From positions 1,054,001-1,118,000 of the forward strand of contig JADJJZ010000006.1 in the NCBI GenBank assembly GCA_016706255.1: a DNA stretch of 64,000 bases. The letters are read 5' to 3'. The DNA comes from Bacteroidota bacterium. Its GTDB lineage: Bacteria > Bacteroidota > Bacteroidia > Chitinophagales > BACL12. Position 1 is the stretch's first letter. Each line of letters begins with the position of its first letter. Position numbers and translations under genes: made by a program. Positions 8,517-18,351 of this stretch are shown here, in pieces. The notes under the pieces are model-generated. The model saw only the letters and a list, made by a program, of their open reading frames with translations. It made no database searches and had not been told where the DNA came from.

Positions 8517-9290
8517 ATGCCAATTGTAACCCTCACGTCCGACTTAGGTAATAAGGATTACTACGTGGCTATCATTAAAGGTAAAATATTATCACGTGTG
8601 CCAAATGCGCAACTTGTTGATATTACCCATGAAATTACTCCCTTTAACATTCAGGAAGCTGCTTTCGTTCTCAAAAATACATTTATTCACTTTCCTCCAA
8701 AAACAATTCACCTTGTAAGTGTACATGCAGAGACCCGCAGCGACACCAAAGTTGTGGTTATTGAACACCAAAATCATTACTTTGTTGGTATGGACAATGG
8801 TTTATTTGCACTTATGACAGAGGAATTACCAAAACAAATTATAGCAGTAAATATGGTCGGAAATGGGCCAAGTTCATTTTTAGCGAAAGATATCATGAGT
8901 GATGTTGCGTCGGCGTTATTGGAGGGGAAAACCCTGCAATCGTTGGGTTCGGCTCTTAACGCGCTTGAATCAAAAACTTACCTGCGGCCGCCTGATAACA
9001 ATTTTGTGATGCGCGCAAGTATCGTGTACATCGACCGTTTCGGCAATTTGATCACCAATGTGAGTAAAGACCGATTCGAAAAAATACGTGCTGGACGTGA
9101 ATTTGTTATAAATTACAAAAGAAATGAAGAACTTCGCGAAATATCCGGAACGTACAGCGATGTACCGGAAGGAGAAAGATTGTGCTTGTTCAACTCCTCG
9201 GGTAATCTGGAAATAGCTATTAATAAAGGCAATGCCAGCCAGCTCCTGGGATTACATCTTGATAACACCATACAAATTGAATTTGAATGA
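8517..9290 (+). CDS. SAM hydrolase (SAM hydroxide adenosyltransferase, DUF62/fluorinase-like)
   Basis: A 257-residue protein starting MPIVTLTSDLGNKDYYVAIIKG, with the Asp-containing TLTSDLG motif, VDITHEITPFNIQEAAF, VVVIEHQNHYFVGMDNGLF and the C-terminal IVYIDRFGNLITNV and SGNLEIAINKGNAS blocks of the SAM-dependent chlorinase/fluorinase superfamily. In most bacteria the enzyme hydrolyses S-adenosylmethionine to adenosine and methionine; true halogenases are rare and have a distinct halide loop. The gene starts the block SAM hydrolase - ABM protein - aroB - aroA, in which each junction overlaps or nearly touches, suggesting one operon. An ahcY gene, also acting on SAM products, is distant at 48.4 kb. 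Confidence 0.9.
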   Translation: MPIVTLTSDLGNKDYYVAIIKGKILSRVPNAQLVDITHEITPFNIQEAAFVLKNTFIHFPPKTIHLVSVHAETRSDTKVVVIEHQNHYFVGMDNGLFALMTEELPKQIIAVNMVGNGPSSFLAKDIMSDVASALLEGKTLQSLGSALNALESKTYLRPPDNNFVMRASIVYIDRFGNLITNVSKDRFEKIRAGREFVINYKRNEELREISGTYSDVPEGERLCLFNSSGNLEIAINKGNASQLLGLHLDNTIQIEFE

Positions 9291-9574
9291 TAATACGCAT
9301 TGTGAAAATGTCCTTTTTGCCCGAAAAGACTAACGATTTTATGCAAATTTTTGGCAACGCGCAACACAAAATTGAAGCGTTTCCGGGATGTAAAGGCGTG
9401 GATCTGACACGTGATATTTTACAACCGAATATTTTTATTACAATTAGTATTTGGGATTCGGTGGTTTCACTCGACAATTATCGCAATTCTGAATTATTTA
9501 AAACTACCTGGGCACAAACTAAATTATTATTTAACGAACGCCCCGATGCATGGTCGCTGGATAAATTAAGATAG
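9287..9574 (+). CDS. ABM-domain (antibiotic biosynthesis monooxygenase-like) small protein
   Basis: A 95-residue ferredoxin-like dimeric alpha/beta barrel protein. The pattern MIIRIVKMSFLPEKTNDFM, then GCKGVDLTRDILQPNIFITISIWDS and YRNSELFKTTWAQTK is typical of the ABM superfamily, which includes quinol monooxygenases, haem-degrading enzymes and many uncharacterised members. The start codon overlaps the stop of the SAM hydrolase gene (ATGA), and aroB follows after 1 bp, so translation is likely coupled. Substrate unknown. Confidence 0.75.
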   Translation: MIIRIVKMSFLPEKTNDFMQIFGNAQHKIEAFPGCKGVDLTRDILQPNIFITISIWDSVVSLDNYRNSELFKTTWAQTKLLFNERPDAWSLDKLR

Positions 9575-9575
9575 G

Positions 9576-10640
9576 ATGCAAATTTCTCCGGATAATTATA
9601 CCATTTTTATTAATAACCTTCCGGACAAGGACGGCGTTTTTACAAGCTGGCTGCAGCAACATCAATATTCACGCATTTTTGTTTTATGTGATGAAAATAC
9701 AGCCCAATATTGTTATCCGAAATTGCAAGCATTTTTGCCACAGCATATTTTACTACAAATTAAATCCGGTGAATCGGAGAAAAATATTCAAACGTGTACT
9801 TATTTGTGGCAACAACTTACTGAATATCAGGCTGAAAGAAAAAGTCTGCTGATTAATTTAGGCGGCGGTGTTATTGGCGATATGGGCGGTTTTGTTGCCG
9901 GAACGTATAAACGCGGATTCGATTTTATCAATATTCCGACTACATTATTATCACAGGTAGATGCATCAGTTGGTGGTAAATTGGGTATTGATTTTAATGG
10001 CGTAAAAAACCTCATCGGATTATTTCAAAATCCGAAAGCTGTTTTTATTGTATCCGATTTTTTGACAACATTACCACAAAATCAATTGCGCTCCGGTTTT
10101 AGTGAAGTGTTAAAACACGGATTAATTTATCAGGCCGAATACTGGAATACAACTAAAGTTTTAAATTACGCTACCTGCTCCGACTGGTTATCGGTAATTG
10201 CCAACTCTGTTGAAATAAAACATCAAGTAGTAAAAATTGACCCTTTTGAAAGTGGGTTACGAAAAATATTAAATTTTGGTCATACCATTGGCCATGCTAT
10301 TGAAACATGGTCGCTGCAACATGACACAAATCCGCTATTACACGGAGAAGCAATTGCCATCGGTATGATTTGTGAAGCCTATTTATCGTTTAAAATAAAC
10401 GGACTTAGCCAAACAGCACTCGAGGAAATAGTTGAAGTATTGATAAGAAATTTCGGAAAATATCCGCTCCAAAATATACCTGTTCCTGCTTTAATGGAAG
10501 TGATGCAACTAGATAAGAAAAATAGTAATCATACGATTAACTTTAGTTTATTGCGTGCCATCGGTACCTGCGATTTTGATATAAAAGCCTCAGACGCAGC
10601 AATTGCCGAATCATTAAATTTTTATTGCCAACTCAAATGA
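9576..10640 (+). CDS. aroB: 3-dehydroquinate synthase
   Basis: A 354-residue enzyme of the shikimate pathway, converting DAHP to 3-dehydroquinate with NAD and a divalent metal. Visible motifs: the NAD-binding NLGGGVIGDMGGFVAGTYKRG, the IPTTLLSQVDASVGGKLGID block, FSEVLKHGLI, and the metal-binding His pair in NFGHTIGHAIE with a third His in LLHGEAIAIGM. It starts 1 bp after the ABM gene and its stop overlaps the aroA start, so aroB and aroA are almost surely one transcript. Length is normal. Confidence 0.96.
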   Translation: MQISPDNYTIFINNLPDKDGVFTSWLQQHQYSRIFVLCDENTAQYCYPKLQAFLPQHILLQIKSGESEKNIQTCTYLWQQLTEYQAERKSLLINLGGGVIGDMGGFVAGTYKRGFDFINIPTTLLSQVDASVGGKLGIDFNGVKNLIGLFQNPKAVFIVSDFLTTLPQNQLRSGFSEVLKHGLIYQAEYWNTTKVLNYATCSDWLSVIANSVEIKHQVVKIDPFESGLRKILNFGHTIGHAIETWSLQHDTNPLLHGEAIAIGMICEAYLSFKINGLSQTALEEIVEVLIRNFGKYPLQNIPVPALMEVMQLDKKNSNHTINFSLLRAIGTCDFDIKASDAAIAESLNFYCQLK

Positions 10641-11857
10641 AATTAATTTTTAAAAGTGTTCCATCAGCTATTCAGGGTGCAATAAAACTGGAAGGTTCAA
10701 AAAGTATCAGCAACCGTTTATTGATCATGCAGGCATTGTGCCCGGAAGGATTTGAAATAGATAATCTCTCTCCATCGGATGATACTACAACATTAAAGCG
10801 CCTGCTAAGCAGTAATGATACCATTTGTGATGTTGGTGCAGCAGGTACTACCATGCGATTTTTAACTGCTTATTTTGCAATTAAAAATCAGCAACATATT
10901 TTAACCGGTTCTGATAGAATGAAGCAGAGACCAATTAAATTATTGGTAGATGCACTCCGCGATTTAGGAGCTGATATTCAATACAAAGAAAAAGATGGTT
11001 ACCCGCCAATTGAAATTAATGGTAAAAAATTATCCGGCGGAAAAGTTACCATTCGTGCGGATGTGAGTTCACAATATATTTCTGCTTTATTAATGATTGG
11101 TCCTGTCTTGGAAAACGGACTGGAATTATATCTCGAAGGAAAAATTGGTTCCTTTCCTTATATTAATATGACCTTGCGCACCATGGCAAAATTGGGTATC
11201 CAATATAAAATGGATGGAAACACAATTCATGTGTACACAGGTAATTATATTGGTAAACCGATGCAGGCAGAAAGCGACTGGAGTGCAGCTTCTTATTTTT
11301 ATGGTATTTGTGCATTGAGTAAAGGCGCTGAAATTAAAATAAGTGGCTTATTTAAAGATAGTTTGCAAGGTGATAGTGTGTTACCGGAGATTTATAATCA
11401 GCTTGGTGTAGTGAGCTATTTTGAAGATGATATTTTAGTACTTAGTCAGGTGGATAGTTATGTGGATGAATTAATTTACGATTTCAGTAATTGCCCCGAC
11501 CTTGCACAAACGGTTGCGGTTACTTGCGCAGCACTTGGTGTTCCTGCAAGATTTACAGGACTGGAAAGTTTAAAAATAAAAGAAACAGATCGCACGGCAG
11601 CTTTGCAAACGGAATTACAAAAATTCGGTGTGTCATTTTTACCGGATGGTGAGGCCTGGGTTTTAAACGGAGCAACCGTTGCCGGAAATGATTTAACGAT
11701 TCATACCTACGAAGATCATCGTATGGCCATGTGTTTTGCACCGTTGAGTTTAAAGCACAAAAATATTATTATAGAAGAACCAATGGTAGTGAAAAAATCT
11801 TACCCTTCTTTCTGGAGCGACTTATCCTCACTCGGGTTTGAATCGGAATCAATTTGA
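10637..11857 (+). CDS. aroA: 3-phosphoshikimate 1-carboxyvinyltransferase (EPSP synthase)
   Basis: A 406-residue enzyme that joins PEP to shikimate 3-phosphate. Motifs: LEGSKSISNRLLIMQAL near the N-terminus (substrate-binding Lys-Ser and Arg), VGAAGTTMRFLTAYFA (the GxAGTxxRF PEP site), RADVSSQYISALLM, and the late KETDRTAAL and EDHRMAMCFAPL blocks. The ATG at 10637 is chosen over a TTG at 10625 because it forms the ATGA overlap with the aroB stop codon. The 3' end overlaps the convergent OstA-like gene by 58 bp, so the last 19 codons are constrained on both strands. Confidence 0.95.
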   Translation: MKLIFKSVPSAIQGAIKLEGSKSISNRLLIMQALCPEGFEIDNLSPSDDTTTLKRLLSSNDTICDVGAAGTTMRFLTAYFAIKNQQHILTGSDRMKQRPIKLLVDALRDLGADIQYKEKDGYPPIEINGKKLSGGKVTIRADVSSQYISALLMIGPVLENGLELYLEGKIGSFPYINMTLRTMAKLGIQYKMDGNTIHVYTGNYIGKPMQAESDWSAASYFYGICALSKGAEIKISGLFKDSLQGDSVLPEIYNQLGVVSYFEDDILVLSQVDSYVDELIYDFSNCPDLAQTVAVTCAALGVPARFTGLESLKIKETDRTAALQTELQKFGVSFLPDGEAWVLNGATVAGNDLTIHTYEDHRMAMCFAPLSLKHKNIIIEEPMVVKKSYPSFWSDLSSLGFESESI

Positions 11858-13410
11858 GGCAAATCATTTTTTAATAAATCTTCTTTTGACTGAGGACGTT
11901 CATTATATAACCAGAGGAAATTTTTTAACTGATAATCAGTAAGTGTTACATTTTGCATGGGTTGAAACTCACTGTCGGGTGCATTTTTAAATGTAATTCT
12001 GTGAAACTTTTTATTGCTTAACTGAATTATTATTTCGCTGCAAAACATTTTATTTACACCAATATACCTGTCCTTTTCATCTTTCCCAAAATAAATACTT
12101 TCACCATTTCCGATGGCTTTTATTTTGGTAAGATCTTCATTGGTAAAATACCCGAAAATATTTCTGCCTTTAATTTGATTGTATATTAAACTGTCATCTT
12201 CGTTAATAATAAAACCATTGCTAAATAGTTGAATTTCGCTCAGTGTTTTATTGCGTAAAATCATATTTACTGTATCTGCCGTAAACTGAGAACTATCGCT
12301 CCACATAACAGGTAATCCATACATTCTGATTACCGAATCCATATCCGAATAACTCAGCGAATCACATCTTCCCTGCAAATCGCTTTTATATATTTTAACA
12401 TTGTGAAACACCAGCATCGTTTTGCGCCCCAAACTGTCCTGTATGGTGCGAATGGTATCTCCCCCAATAAATAAAGTATCCTCATCCATCACATAACCGG
12501 CAATTGAACCACCTGTTGAAAATATGGCTTTATTTATTTCATCATATTCCGCAAAATTGCTGTATTGCAAAACCTGTTGTGCGGTATCTTCAAAAATAAT
12601 ATTTCCAAATGCCTTTCCAATACCAGTGCTGCGGTTATAATAAATACTATCAGCGTCAAGCGACTGTGGTGGATTATCTAAATGTGCATTTTGATGAAAT
12701 ACTGCTATACCGCTATTGGTTTCGTAATATCCCTTCTCGCAATACACAGTACTTTCTTTGTTAAAAATTCTTGTTGGTCCGCGAAAAATGGCAATTTCAG
12801 AATCGGTATTATATTGCAAAGTATCTGCTTCCAATCCGTATTCAGGATGTTTTAATATGACATCTTTTTTGAAATACGCATCATTGGTATACGCATAATA
12901 ATATCCATACACACTGGTTAATACCGCTTCACCATCAGTAACTTTTCCACCATTAGTATAAGTTGCAATTTTTGTATTTAAATCATAACTTAAATTATCG
13001 GTAGTAAGCGTCATCGACTTATCGGTAATTTTTGCATTGCTGTAAAGCCGCGCTATTTTAGTGTTACCATCATATATGGCAGAGTCGCCATAAGCGTGAA
13101 TAGAATCAGCCTGATTTAAATGTACATGCCCGTAAATTTTTGCAATGTTTTCCGATTTAAATAATAAAGCACTATCGCAATACAGGGTTAAATCTTTTTG
13201 CACCAGAATTACATTATTAACCAAACGGTTAATGCTCACATTCCTTTTTTGAATTATTTCAAGATAATCGGCACTTCGAATTTGAATTTCGCTGCTATCT
13301 TTTTTTACTTTTATTACTGACTGGGTTTGGGCAATAACAGGTTGTGCGGTCAACCAACAACAAATGATGATTAAACCGGTGCATAGCCACCTGTTGCTGT
13401 TTATTTTCAT
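11800..13410 (-). CDS. OstA-like (LptA-type) LPS transport protein
   Basis: A 536-residue exported protein with a signal peptide (MKINSNRWLCTGLIIICCWLTAQPVIAQ) and a long run of beta-jellyroll OstA repeats: SADYLEIIQKRNVSINRLVNN, LYCDSALLF, GHVHLNQADSIHAYGDSAIYD, then repeated ADTLQYNTDSE, CEKGYYETNSG and DADSIYYNRSTG. This architecture matches the Bacteroidota OstA-like family thought to form or extend the periplasmic bridge carrying lipopolysaccharide to LptD. It is next to mlaD and close to the lptD homologue at 15667-18330, strengthening an outer-membrane lipid transport role. Its 3' end overlaps aroA by 58 bp; mlaD ends 12 bp upstream. Confidence 0.88.
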   Translation of the reverse strand: MKINSNRWLCTGLIIICCWLTAQPVIAQTQSVIKVKKDSSEIQIRSADYLEIIQKRNVSINRLVNNVILVQKDLTLYCDSALLFKSENIAKIYGHVHLNQADSIHAYGDSAIYDGNTKIARLYSNAKITDKSMTLTTDNLSYDLNTKIATYTNGGKVTDGEAVLTSVYGYYYAYTNDAYFKKDVILKHPEYGLEADTLQYNTDSEIAIFRGPTRIFNKESTVYCEKGYYETNSGIAVFHQNAHLDNPPQSLDADSIYYNRSTGIGKAFGNIIFEDTAQQVLQYSNFAEYDEINKAIFSTGGSIAGYVMDEDTLFIGGDTIRTIQDSLGRKTMLVFHNVKIYKSDLQGRCDSLSYSDMDSVIRMYGLPVMWSDSSQFTADTVNMILRNKTLSEIQLFSNGFIINEDDSLIYNQIKGRNIFGYFTNEDLTKIKAIGNGESIYFGKDEKDRYIGVNKMFCSEIIIQLSNKKFHRITFKNAPDSEFQPMQNVTLTDYQLKNFLWLYNERPQSKEDLLKNDLPQIDSDSNPSEDKSLQKEG

Positions 13411-13422
13411 TTTGCCTAACTT

Positions 13423-14364
13423 CTATTTACCAAACAATTTTAAACGGATGGTAGGGTCTTCTGCAAATTTAGCCACTGCTGAATCCAGTGTTTGCAATGA
13501 ACGTGTGAGTTCTAAATATAATTCTTCGTCATTAACCAACTTGCCTAAACTACCTTCACCGGCATTAATTTTTTGGGAGATAATATTAATATTTTGTGCA
13601 GCAAGTTCAAATTCTTTTGCCAGCGACTGCCATTCAACAGCATTTAATGAATCGGTTACTGATTTTAAATTAGATAAAATTGATTTAATATCATTTTCAC
13701 TTTCATTTACATAAGCAGTAATATCCGAAACATCATTGATGATAGAATCAATTGCACCTTCTTCATTAATAATAATTGAGTTAACTCGGTCTGCCGATCT
13801 GTTAAACGACTCTAAGGTCAATTTAATGCTCTGCATGCTTTTTTGTAAATCTTGTTGTACTTCATCTGTAAAAATATTGCGCAAAACGGTTATTGCAGTA
13901 TCCATTTGCGACAACATACTTTTTACCTTATCACTAATCGGTTTAAATTCGGCACTAATGGTATTTGCCAAATCAGTTTCAATACTTCCTTTCAAATTAC
14001 TATCCGGAGCAGCTACTTCTGTGGAATGACCCATTAAAATCTCTACATATTTTTCACCCATCAAATTACCTCTGATGCGTGCTTCTGAATCGGCAGGTAA
14101 TTTTACATTTTCAGTAAAATTTAGCACCACATTTACACCACTTTGGTCTTCCTGCAGTCCAACAGCTTTTACACGACCAACGGTAAATCCGTCAATAATA
14201 ATCGGGTCACCCACCAGCAATCCGCCGGCACTGTTATATTCAACAAAATAATCTGTTCCCTTGTGAAAAATATTTATGCCTTTAAGGTAATTAAAGCCAA
14301 TAAAGAGCAGTGCTATACCTACAGCCGCCAAAATCCCTACCTTCGATTCATTAGATATTTTCAA
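13423..14364 (-). CDS. MlaD/MCE-family lipid transport protein
   Basis: A 313-residue protein with an N-terminal membrane anchor (VGILAAVGIALLFIGFNYL, about 8-26) and a single MCE domain (about 38-115: YFVEYNSAGGLLVGDPIIIDGFTVGRVKAV, then EARIRGNLMGEKYVEIL). The remaining 190 residues are long helices with coiled-coil character (LQKSMQSIKLTLESFNRSAD, NESENDIKSILSNLKSVTDS), expected to form the hexameric tunnel that carries phospholipids across the periplasm. No mlaE/mlaF permease genes are beside it in the window. It sits between the amidase and OstA-like genes on the same strand. Confidence 0.9.
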   Translation of the reverse strand: MKISNESKVGILAAVGIALLFIGFNYLKGINIFHKGTDYFVEYNSAGGLLVGDPIIIDGFTVGRVKAVGLQEDQSGVNVVLNFTENVKLPADSEARIRGNLMGEKYVEILMGHSTEVAAPDSNLKGSIETDLANTISAEFKPISDKVKSMLSQMDTAITVLRNIFTDEVQQDLQKSMQSIKLTLESFNRSADRVNSIIINEEGAIDSIINDVSDITAYVNESENDIKSILSNLKSVTDSLNAVEWQSLAKEFELAAQNINIISQKINAGEGSLGKLVNDEELYLELTRSLQTLDSAVAKFAEDPTIRLKLFGK

Positions 14365-14418
14365 GTGATATGCTTTTGAGTGTGCTAAATTATGAAATAG
14401 TTTGCAAGTGGTGTTTGC

Positions 14419-15594
14419 TTATTTACCTGCAAGTGCTTTTGCCTCCTCAATCGAGATACGTTTTCCGTCCTTAATTGCGATAACAAATGCATCTTTATAA
14501 CCCGAATCTCGTGCCAGTGTTTGTTTTTTAGTCGCAGCATCCAAACTACTGTAGGGCCCGATACGATATTTATACATGCCACCTTCTTTTACAAAAGTTA
14601 CATTTTCTCCGCTCAAAGCGCTGAATTTGCTCATTTTTTCTTCCGTTGCACTGGCATAAAACTGCACACTGAATGTGAGTCCGTTATTTACATCAGGCTT
14701 TGTAACCGGGTTGGTTTCTGCAGTTGGTTCTTTGTCCATTGCTGCCTCAATTTCGGTCACTTTTTCTGCACTTACTTTACCGGAATTGTTTTCCATATCG
14801 TTTTTATAATCGCGGAAAGCATAAAAAATACTCTCGGCAATGGCAGTTTGCCCATCGGCAGAAGCCAGGAATTTTTCTTCATTTGCATTGGTCAAAAATC
14901 CGGTTTCAATCAATACACTTGGCATACCGGTTTTCCATAAAACCAGAAATCCGGCTTGTTTTACCCCGCGACTGCTGCGTTTGGCGTGACTTTTTAAATA
15001 TTTTTCCACGCTAGAGGCAAATAATACACTTTGCTCCATAAACGCATGTTGATTCAACGAAAAAATGATATGCGAAGCAGGATTTGAAGGGTCAAAACCA
15101 TCGTAATGCTGGTTATAGTTGTCCTCTAATAAAATTACCTCGTTTTCACGTTTTGCCACATTTAAATTGGCTTCAGTTTTATGCAAACCCATTACATAGG
15201 TTTCTGTTCCTGAAGGCGAAGTGCTTGGATTGGCATTACAGTGAATACAAATAAATAAATCGGCATTGTTGCGGTTGGCAATTGCGGCGCGCTCATATAA
15301 TTCAACAAAAACATCCGTTTTACGCGTGTAAACCACTTTTACGTCAGGATAATTTTTTTCAATTAATGCACCCAATTTTAAAGATAAATTGAGGGCAACG
15401 GTTTTTTCGTTGTTTTTGGTTCCACTGCAACCAATGTCGTGTCCACCATGCCCTGCGTCAATCACTACCGTTTTTAATTGGTATGGTTGCGGTGGTTCCG
15501 GCTTTAATGCACCTGTTTTAAACGAGGTTAAAACAATAAATGTCACCACAAAAAATACTAAGAGCAAACTGGTTCTGCTGGTTCTTTGTTTCAT
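14419..15594 (-). CDS. N-acetylmuramoyl-L-alanine amidase (Amidase_3) with SPOR-like C-terminus
   Basis: A 391-residue exported cell-wall hydrolase cleaving the amide bond between muramic acid and the stem peptide. The ATG at 15594 begins an ordinary signal or anchor sequence (MKQRTSRTSLLLVFFVVTFI); an upstream ATG at 15636 would add 14 residues without a sensible signal and is less likely. Zinc-site motifs: VVIDAGHGGHDIG, the Glu in NEKTVALNLS, LFICIHCNANPS and SVLIETGFLTN with the catalytic Glu. A repeat domain at the end (FSVQFYASATEEKMSKF to YKYRIGPYSSLDAATKKQ) resembles a SPOR septal peptidoglycan-binding domain. Divergent from lptD across about 70 bp. Confidence 0.9.
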   Translation of the reverse strand: MKQRTSRTSLLLVFFVVTFIVLTSFKTGALKPEPPQPYQLKTVVIDAGHGGHDIGCSGTKNNEKTVALNLSLKLGALIEKNYPDVKVVYTRKTDVFVELYERAAIANRNNADLFICIHCNANPSTSPSGTETYVMGLHKTEANLNVAKRENEVILLEDNYNQHYDGFDPSNPASHIIFSLNQHAFMEQSVLFASSVEKYLKSHAKRSSRGVKQAGFLVLWKTGMPSVLIETGFLTNANEEKFLASADGQTAIAESIFYAFRDYKNDMENNSGKVSAEKVTEIEAAMDKEPTAETNPVTKPDVNNGLTFSVQFYASATEEKMSKFSALSGENVTFVKEGGMYKYRIGPYSSLDAATKKQTLARDSGYKDAFVIAIKDGKRISIEEAKALAGK

Positions 15595-15666
15595 AATTTC
15601 AATAGCTTTGCACAATAATTGTAGGTAAACACGCATTTAAGTATTAAAATTATTCCAAAATTACCT

Positions 15667-18330
15667 GTGCCACGTAAATTTCTGCTTTTAACGATACCAC
15701 TACTGGTGAATTGTATGTTTTTAAAGGCATTCGGTAACAATTTTGTATATTTTAATGAGCAGTCTAACCAAACCGATGTGTATTCAGGAAATTTGCTTCA
15801 ACCTGACACGCTCATAAATGTCGATTCATTAACGCTCGATACTATAACGCTGAATGGCAACAATTTATGGTACGATTTAGCACCTGATGCATTGGATGCG
15901 CTCATAAATTATAAAGGCGTTGATTCAATTGTTTACGATTTGGATAGTGGCAAAACCTATATTTATGCAAAGGGGAAATTTCTTATCAGACATTTTACCT
16001 GAAAGCCGATTTTATCACCTTCGACTGGGAGGCAAAAACAATTTGTGCAAAACAATTGGTTGACAGCACCGGGAAAAAAGGTGAAAAAGTTTTTTTTAGA
16101 GATGGTGAGGAAGAATTTTATGCGGAAGACATGTGTTATAACTTCGGGACTAAAAAAGGGAAAATTTATTATTTCCGGGCGCAGGAAGGGGAAGGATATA
16201 TTGCAGTGCAACAGGCCAAGAAATTAGATAACGATGCTTATTACGGCGATCATTTGAGTTATACCACCTGCGATTTGGACCATCCGCATTTTTATATAGC
16301 AGCAGAAAAAGCCAAAGTAATGCCGAAAGAAGTTGCCGTTACCGGTCCTGCGAACCTTGTTATTATGGATGTGCCAACACCATTATTTTTACCGTTTGGC
16401 ATTTTTCCGATTAAACGTGGACAAACATCAGGGTTAATTATTCCTTCTTATGGAAACAATTTTAATCAGGGTTATTTTTTGCGCAATGGCGGATATTATT
16501 TTGCGTTGAGTGATTATTATGACCTTTCAATAACAGGCGATATTTATTCGAGAGGTAGCTGGGGTTTGCATGCTGCGTCGCGCTATAAATTAAATTATAA
16601 ATTCAGCGGAAATTTCGGAATCGATTATGCAAAAAATAAAGTTGGATTTTCGTTTGCACCCGATTATTATGAAAATACCGGTTTTTTTGTCCGCTGGAGT
16701 CATACACAAGATGCGAAAGCGCGCCCAAACACCACATTTGGTGCAAGTGTAAATTTGGGAACCAGCGATTACCTTGCTAATAACTCATACAGCTCAAGTT
16801 ATTTAACTAATCAGTTGAATTCAAGTGTCGTACACAAAATCATTTCCGGGTTCACCATTTAATTTAACAGTTGCGTTGCGACATAGTCAAAATACATCCG
16901 ATAATATTGTAAATATTACTGCACCTGAAGCCAGTTTATCGATGAACAGAATTTATCCTTTCAAAAAAATTAGTACTAATAAAGAAGGATTTTTAAGTCA
17001 GTTTTCAGTTGGTTACAGTGTGAATACCCGCAATCAAATTTCTGCCCCCGATTCATTATTATTAATGCCGTCAACATTCGAAAATATGTCGAATGGAATG
17101 CAACATAAAGTGACTACCTCTGCTCCGGTTAAATTTTTTAAATATTTTACATTTAGTCCTTCGTTTAATTATACCGAAAACTGGTATCTGGAATCCATCC
17201 GAAAAAATTTCGACCCGGAAATTATTTATGATACCTTGCTGAGCTCAACAGGAGAAGATAGTATCGTTTCTTATACGCAATATGTAAATATTGATACTGT
17301 AAATGGTTTTGTCGCAGCAAGATATTTTAATATGAGTGCGAGTATCAATACAAAAATATATTCAACAGCACAATTCAACGGAAAATTAAAAGCAATTCGT
17401 CATGTAATGACACCTTCGTTGTCGTTTAATTACAGTCCCGATTTTGGTGCACCCAAATGGGGTTATTATGGCGATTATTATGCGCTGCCAACTTCTACAG
17501 AACCTACACCATATTCCATATTTGAACAAAGTATTTACGGTGGCCCTGCAAGGGGAGAAGTGGGAAGCATCGGATTAAATATCAGTAATACCCTCGAAAT
17601 AAAAGTTTATTCAAAAAGCGATTCGGTTAAACACGAGAAAAAAATAAAAATTCTCGAAAGTTTTAGTTTTGGTTCTTCATATAATATTGCGGCCGATTCA
17701 CTCAATTTTTCGGATATCGGATTTAGTGCGTATACCACCTTATTTAAAAATGTGCGTATTAATTTTTCCGGAAGTTTTGATCCATATATTTTGGATACCA
17801 GTGGTGTGAATTTAAATCAATTTGAATGGAATGTAAACAAACGTATTGGCCGATTTAATGGCGGTTATGTAAGTTTAAGCACAGATTTTAATTCGAAAAG
17901 AAAAACAAATCCCGATTTAGCCACCAACGCCGGCACCGAAGCTGAGCGCGAAATGGTGTGGAATAATCCGAATGAATATATCGATTTTGAAGTGCCCTGG
18001 AATTTTAGTGTAAGTTATAATTTGCGCGTTACCAATACACCAACTTTTGAAGGAAGAGATTCGTTATATACCACACAATCTGCTACGTTTCAAGGCGATG
18101 TTAATTTAACACCAAATTGGAAATTAATGCTGACCTCCGGATACGATTTTCAATTAAAAGATTTCACCTACACCAGCATCGATATCTATCGTCAGTTGCA
18201 TTGCTGGGAAATGGGATTTAAATGGATACCATTCGGTTCGCGTCAGAGTTATATTTTTAACATCAACGTAAAAGCAAGCGTTTTACAAGACCTAAAACTC
18301 ACCCGCAAAAAAGATTGGACAGAGTATTAA
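15667..18330 (+). pseudogene. LptD-like LPS assembly outer-membrane protein, interrupted by two frameshifts
   Basis: Three plus-strand frames in series read as one LptD-type protein of about 887 residues starting at GTG 15667 (signal peptide MPRKFLLLTIPLLVNCMFL). The N-terminal part ends ...DSIVYDLDSGKTYIYAKG; restoring one missing base in the AAAGGGG tract at 15969-15975 continues GEISYQTFYLKADFITFDW, FGTKKGKIYYFRAQEGEGYI, DLDHPHFYIAAEKAKVMPKE, VPTPLFLPFGIFPIK and the barrel. A second break near 16824-16830 joins LTNQLNSS to SYTKSFPGSPFNLTVALRH by removing one base (or adding two). The remainder is beta-barrel strands, ending KASVLQDLKLTRKKD. LptD inserts LPS in the outer membrane with OstA-like partners, which lie nearby. 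The gene is probably intact in the living cell. Confidence 0.85.
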
Positions 18331-18351
18331 TTTAAAGAATTAATAATTTTT

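Noticed and set aside
8517..9290. A fluorinase/chlorinase
   Set aside because: Most members with this architecture hydrolyse SAM; a halide-specific loop could not be identified by eye.
16056..16862. A separate protein of 268 residues in the middle of lptD
   Set aside because: It has no signal peptide and reads as the internal part of one LptD protein.
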